A stretch of 64,000 nt of DNA from Aspidapion aeneum (taxonomy: Eukaryota; Arthropoda; Insecta; Coleoptera; Brentidae), in the NCBI GenBank assembly GCA_963576565.1, contig OY755039.1:26798602-26862601 (forward strand), written 5' to 3'. Under the pieces are notes generated by a model. It ran no database searches. It saw nothing but the letters and a program-made list of their open reading frames with translations, and was not told the DNA's origin. The translations under genes were made by a program, and so were the position numbers. Positions 21,040 to 31,493 of this stretch are shown here, in pieces (position 1 is the first letter of the stretch; each line of letters begins with the position of its first letter).

Positions 21040-22460
21040 TCGGTTTTAAAAAAAATACAACAAAGGCACCGAGTTGCAGTATGGTGGGGCCATAGTGATG
21101 CAAAAAAACCACAGCCTGACTTAAGATTCGATAAAAACGTCATTTAGCGAATTTTAGGGTAGGGATTTCCATAAGACCAAAATGAAAATCCATATTTCAA
21201 AAACTATACAGTTTATAATTGGTGGTGCCATAGTGATGCAAAAAAACCACACCACAGCCTAGTAGGTAGGCTGTGACCACACCCTGACTTAAGATTCAAA
21301 AAAACGTCATTTAGCGAATTTTAGGGTAGGGATTCCCATAAGACTAGAATGAAAATCCATTTCAAAAACTATACCGTTTGCAGTGTGGTGGGGCCCTAGA
21401 GATGCGAAAAACAACATCCTAAGTTGAGATTCGGAAAAACGTCATTTAGCGAATTTTATGGTAGGGAATCCCATAAAACTAAAATGGCAAAACTTTGAAA
21501 TTTCCTATTTTAAAAACTATACAGTTTATCAACAAAAGCACCAAGTTGCAGTATGGTGGGGCCATAGAGATGCAAAAAAAAACACAGTGAGATAAGATTA
21601 AAAAAAAACGTCATTTAGCGAATTGGGAAAAACTTCGTTTAGCGAATTTTAGGGTAGGGAATCCCATAAGACCAAAATGGCGAAACTTTGAAAAACTATA
21701 CAGTTTATTAACAAAAGTACCGAGGTGCAGTATGGTGGGGCCATAGAGATGCGAAGAAACCACACCCTGAGTCAAGTTTCGGAAAAATGTCATTTAGCGA
21801 ATTTTAGGGTAGGGAATCCCATAAGGCCAAAATGGCCAAACTTTGAACATTAATATTTCAAAAACTATACAGAAAAAACCACACCCCAAGTCAAGATTGC
21901 AAAAAACGTCGTTTAGCCAAATTTTGAAAATTCATATTTCAAAAACTATAAAAGCACCGAGTTGCAGTATGGCGGGGCCAGAGAGATGCAAAAAACCACA
22001 TCCTGAGTTAAGATCCGAAAAAACGTCATTTAGTGAATTTTAGGGTAGGGAATCCCATGAGACCAAAATGGCCAAACTTTGTAAAATTATATTTTAAAAC
22101 TTTACAGTTTATAAACAAAAGCACCGAGTTGCAGTATGGTGTGTTAACATTTGAAAAAACGTCATTTAGCATACTTTAGGGTAAGGAAACATAAGATGAA
22201 AATGGTCAAATTATGAAAAATTATATTTCAAAAACTATACAGTTTATCAAAAAAAGCACCTAGTTGCAGTATTGTGGGCCCATATAGATGGGAAAAAACC
22301 ACACCGAACTAAGTTAAAATTCGGAAAAACGTAATTTAGCGAACTTTAGGGTAGGGAATCCCATAAGACCAAAATGCACCAACTTTGAAAATTCATGTTT
22401 CAAAAACTATACAGTTTATCAAAAAAAGCACCAAATTTCATTATGGTGGGGCTCATGCGA
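21040..22460. repeat. tandem array of about nine units of roughly 170 bp
   Basis: Each unit carries, in order, GCACCGAGTTGCAGTATGG, TGGGGCCATAGAGATGC, a CCACA stretch, AACGTCATTTAGCGAATTTT, AGGGTAGGGAATCCCATAAG and TTTCAAAAACTATACAGTTT. Units start near 21060, 21200, 21370, 21530, 21710, 21950, 22120, 22250 and 22425. Spacing varies from about 130 to 240 bp because of indels. The open frames at 21611-22043 are translations of the array. This is minisatellite-like DNA of unknown origin. Confidence 0.8.
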
Positions 22461-22645
22461 TAATTCTCTAGTACACATTTTCAGACGAAAATATTTTTTC
22501 TAAATTGTAAAATCCCGAATTTTGACTTTATATTTATGCATAGTTTTAGGACTTTTTTCGTAAATCTTTCTAGAGTTCTGTTTTTACTTGACTACTTTAA
22601 TTTTATTTATAAATAAACGGATCCACGACGGATCTGAAACATTCC

Positions 22646-23145
22646 TAGCTAGCCTATTAGCACACTTCAAGTGAAGCTATGATATATCAGCCTTGAAAAC
22701 AGTTTTTATAAATATCTCAGGAACCAAGGCGAAGTTTTTGGTAATAACACAATAACGGAAATGATTGCGAAAAATATAGTCTACTATATTCCAAAAACCG
22801 CATATTAAGGCGATTCTCCGTTAAATAATTAACATTTTTAAAAATTTTTAATTGTCTTAAAACTGTCATTAGCATTGATTGATTCTGACCAAAATCTAAT
22901 CAGCTTGTTAGAGTGTCGAACACTATTTCACTTGAATATTTTATGAAAATCGGTTCAGCGGTTTACGAACTATTGTGTTACGGACCGAAATAATATACGC
23001 ACACACAGACACACACACACACACACCTACACAGACAGACATCACGACGATATTGCTAAAATAGTTCAAAATGCACCCAAAATAATTTTTTTTTCGAAAA
23101 TAATACCTCCTTTAGCCATTGCTGCGCAAGCTAGGAAGGTAAAAA
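22646..23145 (+). mobile_element. MITE family B copy
   Basis: Starts near TAGCTAGCCTATTAGCACAC and ends at CAAGCTAGGAAGGTAA. The ends are the inverted family termini around CTTCCTAGC. The interior has the family blocks AAACAGTTTTTATAAATATC, CTACTATATTCCAAAAACCG, ATGAAAATCGGTTCAGCGG, GTGTTACGGAC and a (AC)n/(AGAC)n microsatellite at 22990-23045. It is non-coding. Confidence 0.75.
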
Positions 23146-23613
23146 TCCGCATCCGGAAATAACATGTCAAGTACGAGGATGCAATACCATAATTAAAAAG
23201 TGCATATGCAATTCGTTTTAAAATTAAATGTAATTTGACATTTAAAAGATTTATTTACTTACAGATCGCTATAATATGTTAAGGTTCAAAAAATCAAAAT
23301 CTAATTTGATTTTCATCGAATAAATGTAACCTTGTCGGTCAATAAAGTTGATGAAGCGTGTGTTATCAATACCAATTTAATTTTGATCTAATTCTTTTAT
23401 TAAAATTGATTAAGTATAAACATTTGTTTCATATTATCTCAGTACCAGTAGAGAGAAAATTTTGACTTTGACTAGAGCCCGCGAAGCAAGTTATAGGTGT
23501 ATGTGGGATTTCAGCACCAAAATTAGTGCGTGGTTTGAGTTAACACACGTCTACTTGGAGTTAATAGTTGAAAAAATCAGAAAAAATAATAATGATAAAG
23601 TTGTTTTAGTAAA
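23146..23613. other. no gene seen
   Basis: AT-rich spacer with no supported feature. Confidence 0.4.
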
Positions 23614-23801
23614 CAGTGGCGCACCCAGGAATATGCCTTAGGGAGGCCCGAGGCTTGTGGGGGGGGGGGGGTGTGAAGCCTCATGATGTCGTATTTTATG
23701 CTTTTTTATTTTTTATTTATAAAACATGTGGAAAATATCTAAAAAAAATATTAGGTTTAGAGGGGGGCGAGCCCCGATTCCCCCCCCTCGGTACGCCCAT
23801 G
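23614..23801 (+). mobile_element. hAT-like MITE family C, copy 1
   Basis: Starts CAGTGGCGCACCCAGGAATA and ends CCTCGGTACGCCCATG, with G-rich then C-rich subterminal stretches. The 7-bp word TAGTAAA flanks it on both sides (23607-23613 and 23802-23808), fitting a near 8-bp hAT-type target duplication. Related copies are at 27134-27304 and 50936-51072. It is non-coding. Confidence 0.8.
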
Positions 23802-24097
23802 TAGTAAAGTCCATTCATTTAGTTCAGTAAAAAACGCATGCACCAAAGCTAGATTCCGTAGAATTTTAGTAGTAGCGATATATTTTTTGTACACGCATCA
23901 GAATCGATTCAATATATACGAGGATGGGATGAAAAGTTTCCGGCCTAGCCTATAGCAGGTATGATTTGCTTTGGTGTTCCAACGTGTTTGTGTAGCCTTG
24001 CGTGTGATCAGTATACGCTCGAAGTTTAAAGTGAGTTCGTCAAGTAGTTTGTGTCCTGCTTATTTTGAAAGTTTATACAGTGTGTCAATTTTAAAAG

Positions 24098-25163
24098 ATA
24101 GAAAAAAAACGAGATAAGAGCCGCGAAAAAAATATTTTCAAATCAAAGGGTTATCGCCACCGGAAATAAAAGCTGAACTAGATGCTACACTAGGGGAATC
24201 TGCTCCTTCCTATACCACAGTTAAAGCCTGGGTATCGGACTTTAAACGTGGTCGAACTAGCACTGATGATGCTGCGCGTTCTGGCAGGCCAAAAGCGGCA
24301 ACTTGTGAAGAAATGGTGCAAGCCATTCACAAACTAATTCTAAAAGATCGCAGATTAAGACTGGAAGAGGTAGCTGAGGCTGTGGGCATATCAAAAGAGC
24401 GAGTTTACCATATTTTATGTAAAGTTTTAGGTATGTAGCGATAGGTGCCGCGTTTGCTCACGCCAGATCAAAAGCTCGTGCGTCTAACCATTTCAGAGGA
24501 GAACTTGGGACTGTTTAGACGTTATTCAGGGGACTTTTTACGTAGATTTATTACGGTTGATGAAACATGGCTTCATCAATATACCCCTGAAACTAAGCAA
24601 CAGTCCAAACAATGGACGGCAAAGGATGAACCAGTTCCAAAGAAGGCAAAGGCAGTACCGTCTGCTGGAAAGGTCATGGCAACAGTGTTTTGGGAATCTA
24701 AAGGGATACTCCTCATAGATTATCACAAAAAAGGAAGAACAATAAATTCAGAGTACTAGCGACTTACTGAACCAGCTCAAGCAGAATATAAACGAAAAAC
24801 TGGTTTGGCAAAAAAGAAAATTTTATGTCATCAGGACAATGCACCTTGCCACAAGTCCGCTCTTGTAATGGCTAAAATCCATCAGCTAGCCTGTGAACTG
24901 TTAAACGATCCACCTTATTCGCCAGACCTAGCCCCGTCAGACTTTTATTTGTTTCCAAACCTAAAAAAATTTCTTGCTGGAAATTTTTTTTTCTCAGATT
25001 TAGAAGTCATTGCAGCTAGAGTCCCTGTATATGACAGATATTGGCGGAATATCTGTCACATACAGGGACTCTAATTGCAGCTACAAACGCCTATTCTGAC
25101 GAGTTGGATAAATCAGACTTCAGTGATGGCATCAAATCAGTTGAACATCGTTGGACCAAATGA
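24098..25163 (+). pseudogene. mariner transposase, inactivated
   Basis: The coding region runs from a lost start (ATA at 24098 where the family has ATG) to TGA at 25161. The N-terminal half has paired helix-turn-helix motifs (IKAELDATLGESAPSYTTVK and EVAEAVGISKERVYHIL). The catalytic half has VDETW (24556-24570), HQDNAPCHKS (24829-24858) and YSPDLAPSDFYLFP. The second and third catalytic aspartates are separated by 34 residues, the D,D34D spacing of mariner. Breaks are the lost start, frameshifts before about 24160, a stop at 24436-24438, a stop near 24757, and a 57-bp palindromic insert near the C-terminus at 25017. Transposition needs an intact enzyme, so this copy is not autonomous. Confidence 0.9.
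25017..25073. mobile_element. 57-bp palindromic mini-element inside mariner
   Basis: TAGAGTCCCTGTATATGACA opens a 26-base arm; its near-exact reverse complement closes the element, leaving a 5-base GGCGG loop. The 8-bp word ATTGCAGC lies immediately outside both ends (25009-25016 and 25074-25081). In mariner transposases this site is continuous, and removing the insert and one copy of the word restores the reading frame into AATNAYSDELDKSDF. This is therefore an insertion with an 8-bp target duplication, as for hAT or P-type elements, but exceptionally short. Confidence 0.8.
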
Positions 25164-25435
25164 ATTACCTTACAAGGGGACTATGTAGAAAAATAAATTA
25201 TTATTTAGTCACTATGGTGTTGCGTTCTATTTTAGGCGGAAACTTTTCATCCCATCTCGTAAATATTCAAAAATTGACTTTTTAACGCAAAGTTTGTGTA
25301 GTTTTGATATTAGTCATTGCTTTCAAATCTTTTTTTACAAAACCGATCGGGTTCCACGGCAGTTTTTCTGAACAAAAATAATATAAAAATACGGATGGTC
25401 GTTTAGAAATGAATCAGAAGTGTTTTCGGTTATGT

Positions 25436-25751
25436 CAGGAGCGCCACTAGCCAGGAATTTTTTTTTGGGTGAGGGTTCAACCCTCTTGTTTAGTACCTAG
25501 AGAATGCATAAACTGCTACTGCAACACGAGGTGTAAAATGGGTTTAAACACCTCAAGAAAAATGTAGAAAAAAAATTAAAAAATAAAATAATTAAAAAAA
25601 AAACATTTTCGGGAAAAATGGTACCGATAAAATGAAAAATTTATGGTTAGTTTTAAAAGAATCGCTTTTATACGATGCTCATTTGGTTAGGAAGGGGCCA
25701 ATTTTGACTTTGGGGGTCTAAGCCCCCCTAGCCCCCCTTATTACGCCTCTG
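25436..25751. mobile_element. hAT-like MITE, 316 bp
   Basis: Begins CAGGAGCGCCACTAGCCAGG and ends TTACGCCTCTG, with C-rich and G-rich subterminal tracts (GGGGGTCTAAGCCCCCCTAG near the right end). The flanks GGTTATGT and GCTTATTA agree only partly. It resembles the CAGTGGCGTA family but is more diverged. It is non-coding. Confidence 0.5.
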
Positions 25752-25986
25752 GCTTATTAATCGCATCGAGGGCAATAATTCATATCTGATTTTATGTGCA
25801 ATTGGGTCCACCACATATAGGGGTAATTTTTACCCGTTTTATTTAGATGGGTTGAGTGGAAACTTGTTTAAAAAAGTTTTGGATTTTCCTTTAAAAAAAA
25901 AAATCAAGAACTGGTTGATAGTTGAGTAGCTTATAGTCAAAATTCGTGTCCCTTGGGATGGTTGTGGAATATTTTTTAAAGCTGCC
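25752..25986. other. dispersed-repeat remnant
   Basis: 25803-25850 (GGGTCCACCACATATAGGGG then TAATTTTTACCCG) matches 28220-28264 in reverse orientation. This exposes an older repeat that the 28265-29535 element later inserted into. Confidence 0.45.
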
Positions 25987-27385
25987 CTCCCTAGATTGAT
26001 TGGTAATAGATCACAAAATCTCAGGTCACCGGGTTTGCCTCCAATTTGAGTGGGAGGGCCTGTGTGACGTCATAAATCCAACATGGCGGCTTTTTCATGT
26101 TTTTTAAGAAACTTTTTCTTATAGCTTTCGCTAAGTTAGTTATAGCTTTCGCTAGTTAGTTTTACCGAAAAACTTTAAATACGTTTTTTGTTTGCAAAAG
26201 AACACCAATTAACGAAAAAATTATCTTTATAACTCAAAACCTGACATTTTTTTTTTTTAATTTATATCTTTGTTAGTCAATTTTTTTACTTTAATCATTT
26301 TTGTCCTCTTGCAAACAAAAGATGTATTTACAGTTTCTCTGTAAAACTAATTTAGCGAAAGGTATAAACCAAAGTTTGTAAAAACATGAAAAATGCCATT
26401 ATTTTGGATTTATGACGTCATAAAGACCCTCCTTATTTATCTTTATAACTCAAAACCGAGAACATATTTTAAAAAAAATTATATCTTTGTTAGTCAATTT
26501 TTTTACTTGAATCATTTTTGTTCTCTTGCAGACAAAAAATGTATTTACAGTTTCTCTGTAACTCTGTAAAACTAATTTAGCGAAAGGTATAAACCAAAGA
26601 TTGTAAAAACATGAAAAATGCCATTATTTTGGATTTATGACGTCATAAAGACCCTCCTTTTTAAATTTGAGGCAAATACCCGGCGACTTATATTATTAAG
26701 TGATCCATCATCAATCGACCAAGGCCACTCAATCTTGATCTTGAATTTTTAAAATAAAATGTCTTTTTTTAGTTCTTGAGAAACAAAGCTTATCAAAACG
26801 GCAGTTAAATTATTATTCTATTGCAAACAAATTATGACCTTATATACAATTTTTCTGTAAAGTCGATGTGGCAAAAGTTAAAAGATAAAGTAAGTGAAAA
26901 AAACATGGAAAAAAACGGCAATCTTGGATTTATGACGCCACGCAGGTGCTCTTACTCAAATTTAAGGCGAATTCCCGGCGCTTTAATATTGGATGATTCA
27001 TAACCAATCGATTTTGGGTAGTCTAAAATTTCCTTTTTTTTAGTATTTATAATTTTTTTATCTTGGTTAGTTTTTTATTGTTGTTCTATTGCAAACAAAA
27101 AACATACAAAACTAAAACTAATTTTGCAGAAGTCATGTGCGTACCCAGAGGGGCCCCAAGCCTTGAATTTTTTTACATATTTTCGACATATTTCAGAAAA
27201 AAACACAAAAAATAGCTTAAAATTCGACATCATAAGGCTTCGGATCCCTCCCCCCCCCAAGAGGCCTCGGGCCCCTCCAAGACATATACCTGTTTGCGCC
27301 ACTGCAAAAGTTATAGCGAATTTGTGCAGAAACATGAAAAAAGCCGTTATCTTGGATTTTTGACGTCACACCGGCCCTCCCATTT
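25987..27385. repeat. fold-back/tandem block built on a TGACGTCATAAATCC unit
   Basis: The left arm (25987-26105) reads AGATTGATTGGTAATAG, ACCGGG, GGGAGGGCCTGTGTGACG, TCATAAATCCAACATGG. Inverted copies lie at 26600-26720, 26908-27017 and, partly, 27325-27385. Between them, units of about 210-220 bp with TTAGTCAATTTTTTTACTT, TTGCAAACAAAA and TAATTTAGCGAAAGGTATAA are tandemly repeated. A MITE C copy sits inside the last unit. It is non-coding. TGACGTCA is also a CRE-type palindrome, though function is unproven. Confidence 0.65.
27134..27304 (-). mobile_element. hAT-like MITE family C, copy 2
   Basis: Reverse-oriented relative of the 23614 copy. Its left end is CATGTGCGTACCCAGAGG and its right end AGGCCTCGGGCCCCTCCAAG through TTGCGCCACTG. 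The flanking words CAGAAGT and CAAAAGT differ at one of seven positions, fitting an aged target duplication. It lies in the fold-back block at 25987-27385 and is therefore younger than it. Confidence 0.75.
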
Positions 27386-27393
27386 ATCCTATA

Positions 27394-28002
27394 CAGTGAA
27401 ACGTCCTACAAGCGGACACTCACGGTTTGGTCGAATTTGTCCGCTTGTTGGAGGCGTCCGCTTAAGAAAGAGAACTGTTAAATTTTAATATTTATTTGTT
27501 AACAATTTTCGCTGCTTGAGTTTTTCCGATATTAGATTTTTCAGCGATCTTTAGTGCTAATAGATGTTCCTTCTCCGAAACGTTAACAACTTCCATTTTT
27601 TCACGTATACTAAGAAGTTTTTTACTTGGTGCCATTTTAAAGAGATCTATTACTACCCAACTGAACAATAAAAATAAAACAGAGCAGTCTCGCCGAATAA
27701 AATATGTTGTAAATATGACAAAAGTATCTATTTAGTCTGCGCATTAAAACGGAAAGAGGTAATTCCCCTGCTGCAAAGTGCGTTGTTGCCAACATACTAC
27801 ATAATATTTATGCCCATGTCGTGCAGCGCTCCGTCCCGTTGTCAGAGGTTCGCGTCCGGTTAAAGGAGGTTTCCGAATTAAGGTGTCCGGTTATAGAAGT
27901 GAATTTTACATGTAGAGAAATAGACAAAAGCTTGATTCCAACAAAGTCCACCTAAAGGGAGTGTCCGCTTAATAGAGATGTCCGAAAGGAGATGTTTCAC
28001 TG
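27394..28002 (-). mobile_element. pogo-like non-autonomous element, copy 2
   Basis: Ends CAGTGAAACGTCCT and AGGAGATGTTTCACTG, with TA on both sides. The 609-bp body aligns with the reverse complement of 13572-14139. GTCCGCTT and GTCCGGTT words repeat near both ends. The element retains only the first part of a transposase gene (27492-27635) and presumably moves, or moved, using an enzyme from a full-length relative. Confidence 0.85.
27492..27635 (-). CDS. truncated pogo/CENP-B-type DNA-binding domain, 47 aa
   Basis: An open frame of 47 codons with start ATG at 27633-27635 and stop at 27492-27494 encodes MAPSKKLLSIREKMEVVNVS followed by a segment with LALKIAEKSNIGKTQAAKIV. This matches the start of the pogo/Tigger and CENP-B N-terminal helix-turn-helix, which binds the transposon ends. 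Full-length relatives continue for several hundred residues with a DDE domain, all of which is missing. If translated, it could at most be a DNA-binding peptide; more likely it is leftover coding sequence in a MITE. The equivalent frame in the 13572 copy is frameshifted. Confidence 0.55.
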   Translation of the reverse strand: MAPSKKLLSIREKMEVVNVSEKEHLLALKIAEKSNIGKTQAAKIVNK

Positions 28003-28264
28003 TATATCTATCTGGCGTCGTTTAAAAAAATCTTCCATAACTATCCCACTATATGATTAGTTTTCGTTATAATATGGCAATTTTAATGGTAGCTACCAAA
28101 TTGTCCCAAAAATTATTGGAACGCTGTTTGTAATAATACCTCGTTGTATAAAGAATCCAAAGCCATTTAAAACACGGATCACCAAACATAAAACAAGGGC
28201 CACTAAAGTCATGTTCTCTTTCTAAATAAAAGGGTTAAAAATTACCCCTCGTAGGAGGTGGACC

Positions 28265-29535
28265 GGAACGATCCAAAACACACAGGATTGCCTATTAGCT
28301 CGAATCTTTCAGCGGTAGGCGACGCCTTGCTTACGTCACTAGTGGACCTAGCGCGCTTCATTTAATACACATTGCAATCGTGAGTTTTTCCTTTTTTCTT
28401 GCTCATTTGCAAACAAATTTTTTATTCGTGTGAGTAAATATAATTAATAATTTCATTCATTCAAAACAAATGATTTGATAAATCAAAAGTTTGCTCTGAG
28501 AGCTGAATTTTCCTACCATACGATATGTTGGAGTTTCTTTTTAAATAGTTGAAAGTTTTACAATAGAAGTAGGATTTTTTCTAAAAGTTTAATCAGTTTA
28601 AATCATTAGATGTATAATGTATGGTTTTTGTTGCGGATATAATAAAATACACTTATATTATGTAGTAATAAAAAGGTATTTATTTGATATTACAGATCTA
28701 AAACTAGAAGGCATTTTATCATACAATTTATACAAAATACAAATTCATTAACAATCTTTATTAATTTTTTTAAATTACGGTATCTCCTGTTCTACTTACA
28801 CTCTTTCTCTTCAAACATTTTTTTTCTGGGATTGATAGTTATTATAATTCATTCTCATTATAGTTCTTAACTAACAAAATAGAAAAATTATACCATTAGT
28901 AAAACTAGGCTCTCTTTTTTTATTTTCCGTGCTAATTTCGAAACAATTTTCAAAGGGCAACGGACGTTTACTTGATGTTAACCACAGATAATAAAAAGAA
29001 CTAGACAATCATGTCGTAAGGGAAGATTTAACTTTTTTTAAATAAATCTAAAAATAAATGTTGTTGTCTAGTTTTGGGAGGGCACTACCCTGTTGCCCTC
29101 CATGTAGCAGCCGCCACTGGTGAAATTCCCTCCCCCTTGAGCGTCCCGTTATTTAAGAACAATCCCTACACTAAAAATACAAATCGTTGAAACAAACGCA
29201 TAATATTTGATATATGCCAAATGCAAAGATTTTAAGGTGCTGCTCATGACAGGCACGGACAGACTTACAAGCCAAAAGTTGCCAAATTTTTCACTTAATT
29301 CACATTTCTAAAGGTTTATTTACCTCCTAAATAGTCAACCACACCGTTAAATTAATAAAAAAATGCAAAAAAACGGAGATAAAAACGTCAAAAACACCTT
29401 AAAATCACACGAACTCTCAATACAAACAAAGCAACTGGTCCGCTGGTGACGTAAGCAGGCAGTGTTCGTCTCGCTTGAGCGACGCTAACATAGAGTTAAA
29501 TGGAAATAAGCAATCCTGTGTGTTTAGGATCGTTG
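28265..29535. mobile_element. 1.27-kb element with perfect 8-bp target duplication
   Basis: The terminal inverted repeats GGAACGATCCAAAACACACA and TGTGTGTTTAGGATCGTTG continue inwards as AGGATTGC. The 8-bp word GGTGGACC is present on both sides (28257-28264 and 29536-29543). Inner arms share TTACGTCAC and GTGGACC/GGTCCGC words. A CAGTGGCGGCTGC-type hAT end near 29108-29120 (reverse orientation) suggests a nested element. There is no transposase frame. Superfamily is uncertain; 8-bp duplications occur with hAT and P elements. Confidence 0.7.
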
Positions 29536-29543
29536 GGTGGACC

Positions 29544-30119
29544 GTACCTCAAAGATGTCCCCATCTTAAACAAAATTGACTTATCTGATATTCAAAAATA
29601 TGCGATAAAATGGAACCCAAAAACGCCTCTGTTTTGTTTTTAAATGGCTACCCTGTATAGTTTTAAAAGCAACAAAGTTTGAGCAGAAAAATAAATGTAC
29701 ACAATAGTTAATCAATTTTTACTACCGGAAAATGGTCCATTTTATGTCGATTTTATAGCGTCGATGGAAATATCAATTTCCTTGAAACGGCCGTTAATTT
29801 TTTCCCGGCATGTCAGTAGTTCGTTCCTCTTTTGTTCTTTATTGGAAACTCAAATTAATAGGTTACTATAATACAATTTATACAAATGCTTAGATAGCAT
29901 TTTTATAGTAAAAAAAAAGTTTGAATTGGCTCCTCAGGGCCAGATTTATGCCAGCCTGTATTGTGCACAGCCCGATATTTTCCAGGCAGACGATACCTTT
30001 CTTACGGCTCGTGTACGTTACGCTCATTTTTGTTTATTTAAATCATTACTTTCAGCAGCCGGATTTAAAAAACCATTTCTTGTCAGTTTTCCAATACAAA
30101 ATGGCTTAATTAATAGTAA
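29544..30119. other. no gene seen
   Basis: The overlapping open frames of 62 and 75 codons at 29921-30153 show no motif I recognise. GGCTACCCTGTATAG near 29645 is an isolated ACAGGGT-type end. Confidence 0.35.
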
Positions 30120-30330
30120 TCAGACTATCAAGTACTTCAAGTACTATTCTTAAAGTACATCTACAATCCAGTTAGTGTACTTGTTACTTGAAGTACTTTT
30201 AACAATGTGCTTGAAAATGTGCTGGCTTTTGTCAAGTAAAGTACTTCAACTACACTAAAATATACTTCAAGTATATTCAAAGTACTTCAAGTACAATAAA
30301 ATGTTCTTACTTGAAGTACAATGTAGAGAC
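30120..30330. repeat. cluster of AAGTACTT/CTTCAAGTAC motifs
   Basis: At least nine copies of AGTACTTCAAGTAC-like words occur in both orientations within 200 bp. The motif is itself nearly palindromic, so the cluster can fold in many ways. It may be a subterminal repeat region of a DNA transposon. No ends were found. Confidence 0.5.
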
Positions 30331-31070
30331 GTGACATATAACTTTTATGCGCCGAAGACAAGTGGTAACCTCAGGGTTGCCAACTGTGCGGTTTTTTTAT
30401 TAAGTCCGGTATTTTAGCAACCTTAATAGGTATGTCTTAACAAATCGTCCAAAAAATCGTAATATTAGGTATGCCGTAATGTCCATAGGCTTCATTATTT
30501 GTACGCACCTTCATTATTTTATCTATTGAGGGGTGTCGGTAGTACGGGAGTGCAGGTATTGCACTTGCGGCTTGATTTTTAAGGATCCCCCTACTTACCG
30601 AGCAGCAGACGTAATTTATACTTATAATAATATAAAAATTATATATAAAATAATTTAAAAAATTTATAATTTAAAGAAAAGTAATCTTGAATAGTTCTAG
30701 TTAACGAAAATTGATATTGAGTAACCTAAGGTGCAATTCATACTAAACGGTAACGGCACCGAAAAGGGTTTAGTGTAAATTCGTCGATTGCTTTCAATGT
30801 GAGAATAAGTTACGTGTCGGTGACGGTGACGGTGACAGTACGGTGACGTGACGGTGCCGATAGGTATACGTATGTACACGTACCCTAACCTTAACAGAAG
30901 TTATTATATAAGTTTATAAATATGATAAAATCATTATACATTTTGCAATATTTCCTGGCAGTGTTTTTTAATAAAAGTTCGTTTTTCTAAATGATTATTA
31001 ATTTTCGCCCTCTAATTCCTAAAAATGCGAAATTCCCTCTACTGGGATAGAGCTGTCAAAATGATAAATT
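30331..31070. other. no gene; one hAT-like end and a GACGGT minisatellite
   Basis: CAGGGTTGCCAACTGTGCGG at 30373 looks like a hAT terminal repeat without a visible partner. At 30817-30858 GGTGAC/GACGGT repeats about six times. The rest is AT-rich. Confidence 0.35.
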
Positions 31071-31493
31071 ATGAGCGAAAGTTTATTGATATCGGAGATC
31101 GGTTTGCGAATGTTTGTTAGAGCCGACGGCTCTTGTTCCGGGCTGTTGAAAATATTTTTTTCATTAATTATTATTGTCCTCCAAAATACATTAACCTCGA
31201 ACAATAATGTTAATGATAACAAACGTGTCAAGAGAATGATCAATGTCAATAATATGCGAGGATTTTCAAAGTGGGTAAGGGGTATAAATACCCTCCTAGA
31301 TTTTAACCCCAACATTAACAAATGTGATAACATAAACATAACCGTAACCGGAACAACTTCAAAACATTTATCCTTCTCATGGTTCAGTAAAACTCAGAGC
31401 TTTAACAGCAAAAACACCACCTTTTACAAAATAGCATGGCTTCTAAATGGAATTATTTGGGTCGCAGAATTTTCTTCAAAAAAGTTTCTTTGA
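31071..31493 (+). other. unrecognised 140-codon open frame
   Basis: This is the longest non-repeat open frame in the window. The predicted product has a hydrophobic stretch (LLKIFFSLIIIVLQNTL, residues about 25-41) and is rich in Asn and Lys. I recognise no family. Its last dozen codons lie inside the fold-back element that starts at 31459, and a 106-codon frame overlaps it on the other strand at 31019-31339. Both points argue for a chance frame in AT-rich DNA. I would not annotate it as a gene without transcript support. Confidence 0.15.

Larger units (their letters stand above)
23919..25259 (+). mobile_element. mariner element with both terminal repeats
   Basis: Terminal inverted repeats begin CGAGGATGGGATGAAAAG on the left and end CTTTTCATCCCATCTCG on the right. 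TA lies directly outside each end (23917-23918 and 25260-25261), the hallmark of mariner insertion. Total length is 1,341 bp, or about 1.28 kb without the 57-bp insert and its duplicated target, the usual size for this family. The terminal repeats agree except for one or two indels or changes, so the element may still be recognised by a transposase. Confidence 0.92.

Noticed and set aside
24538..24726. Minus-strand frame inside mariner
   Set aside because: Shadow of the transposase catalytic domain.
31071..31493. 140-codon frame as a host gene
   Set aside because: It runs into the fold-back element at 31459, overlaps an opposite-strand frame, and has no recognised motif; kept only as an unrecognised open frame.
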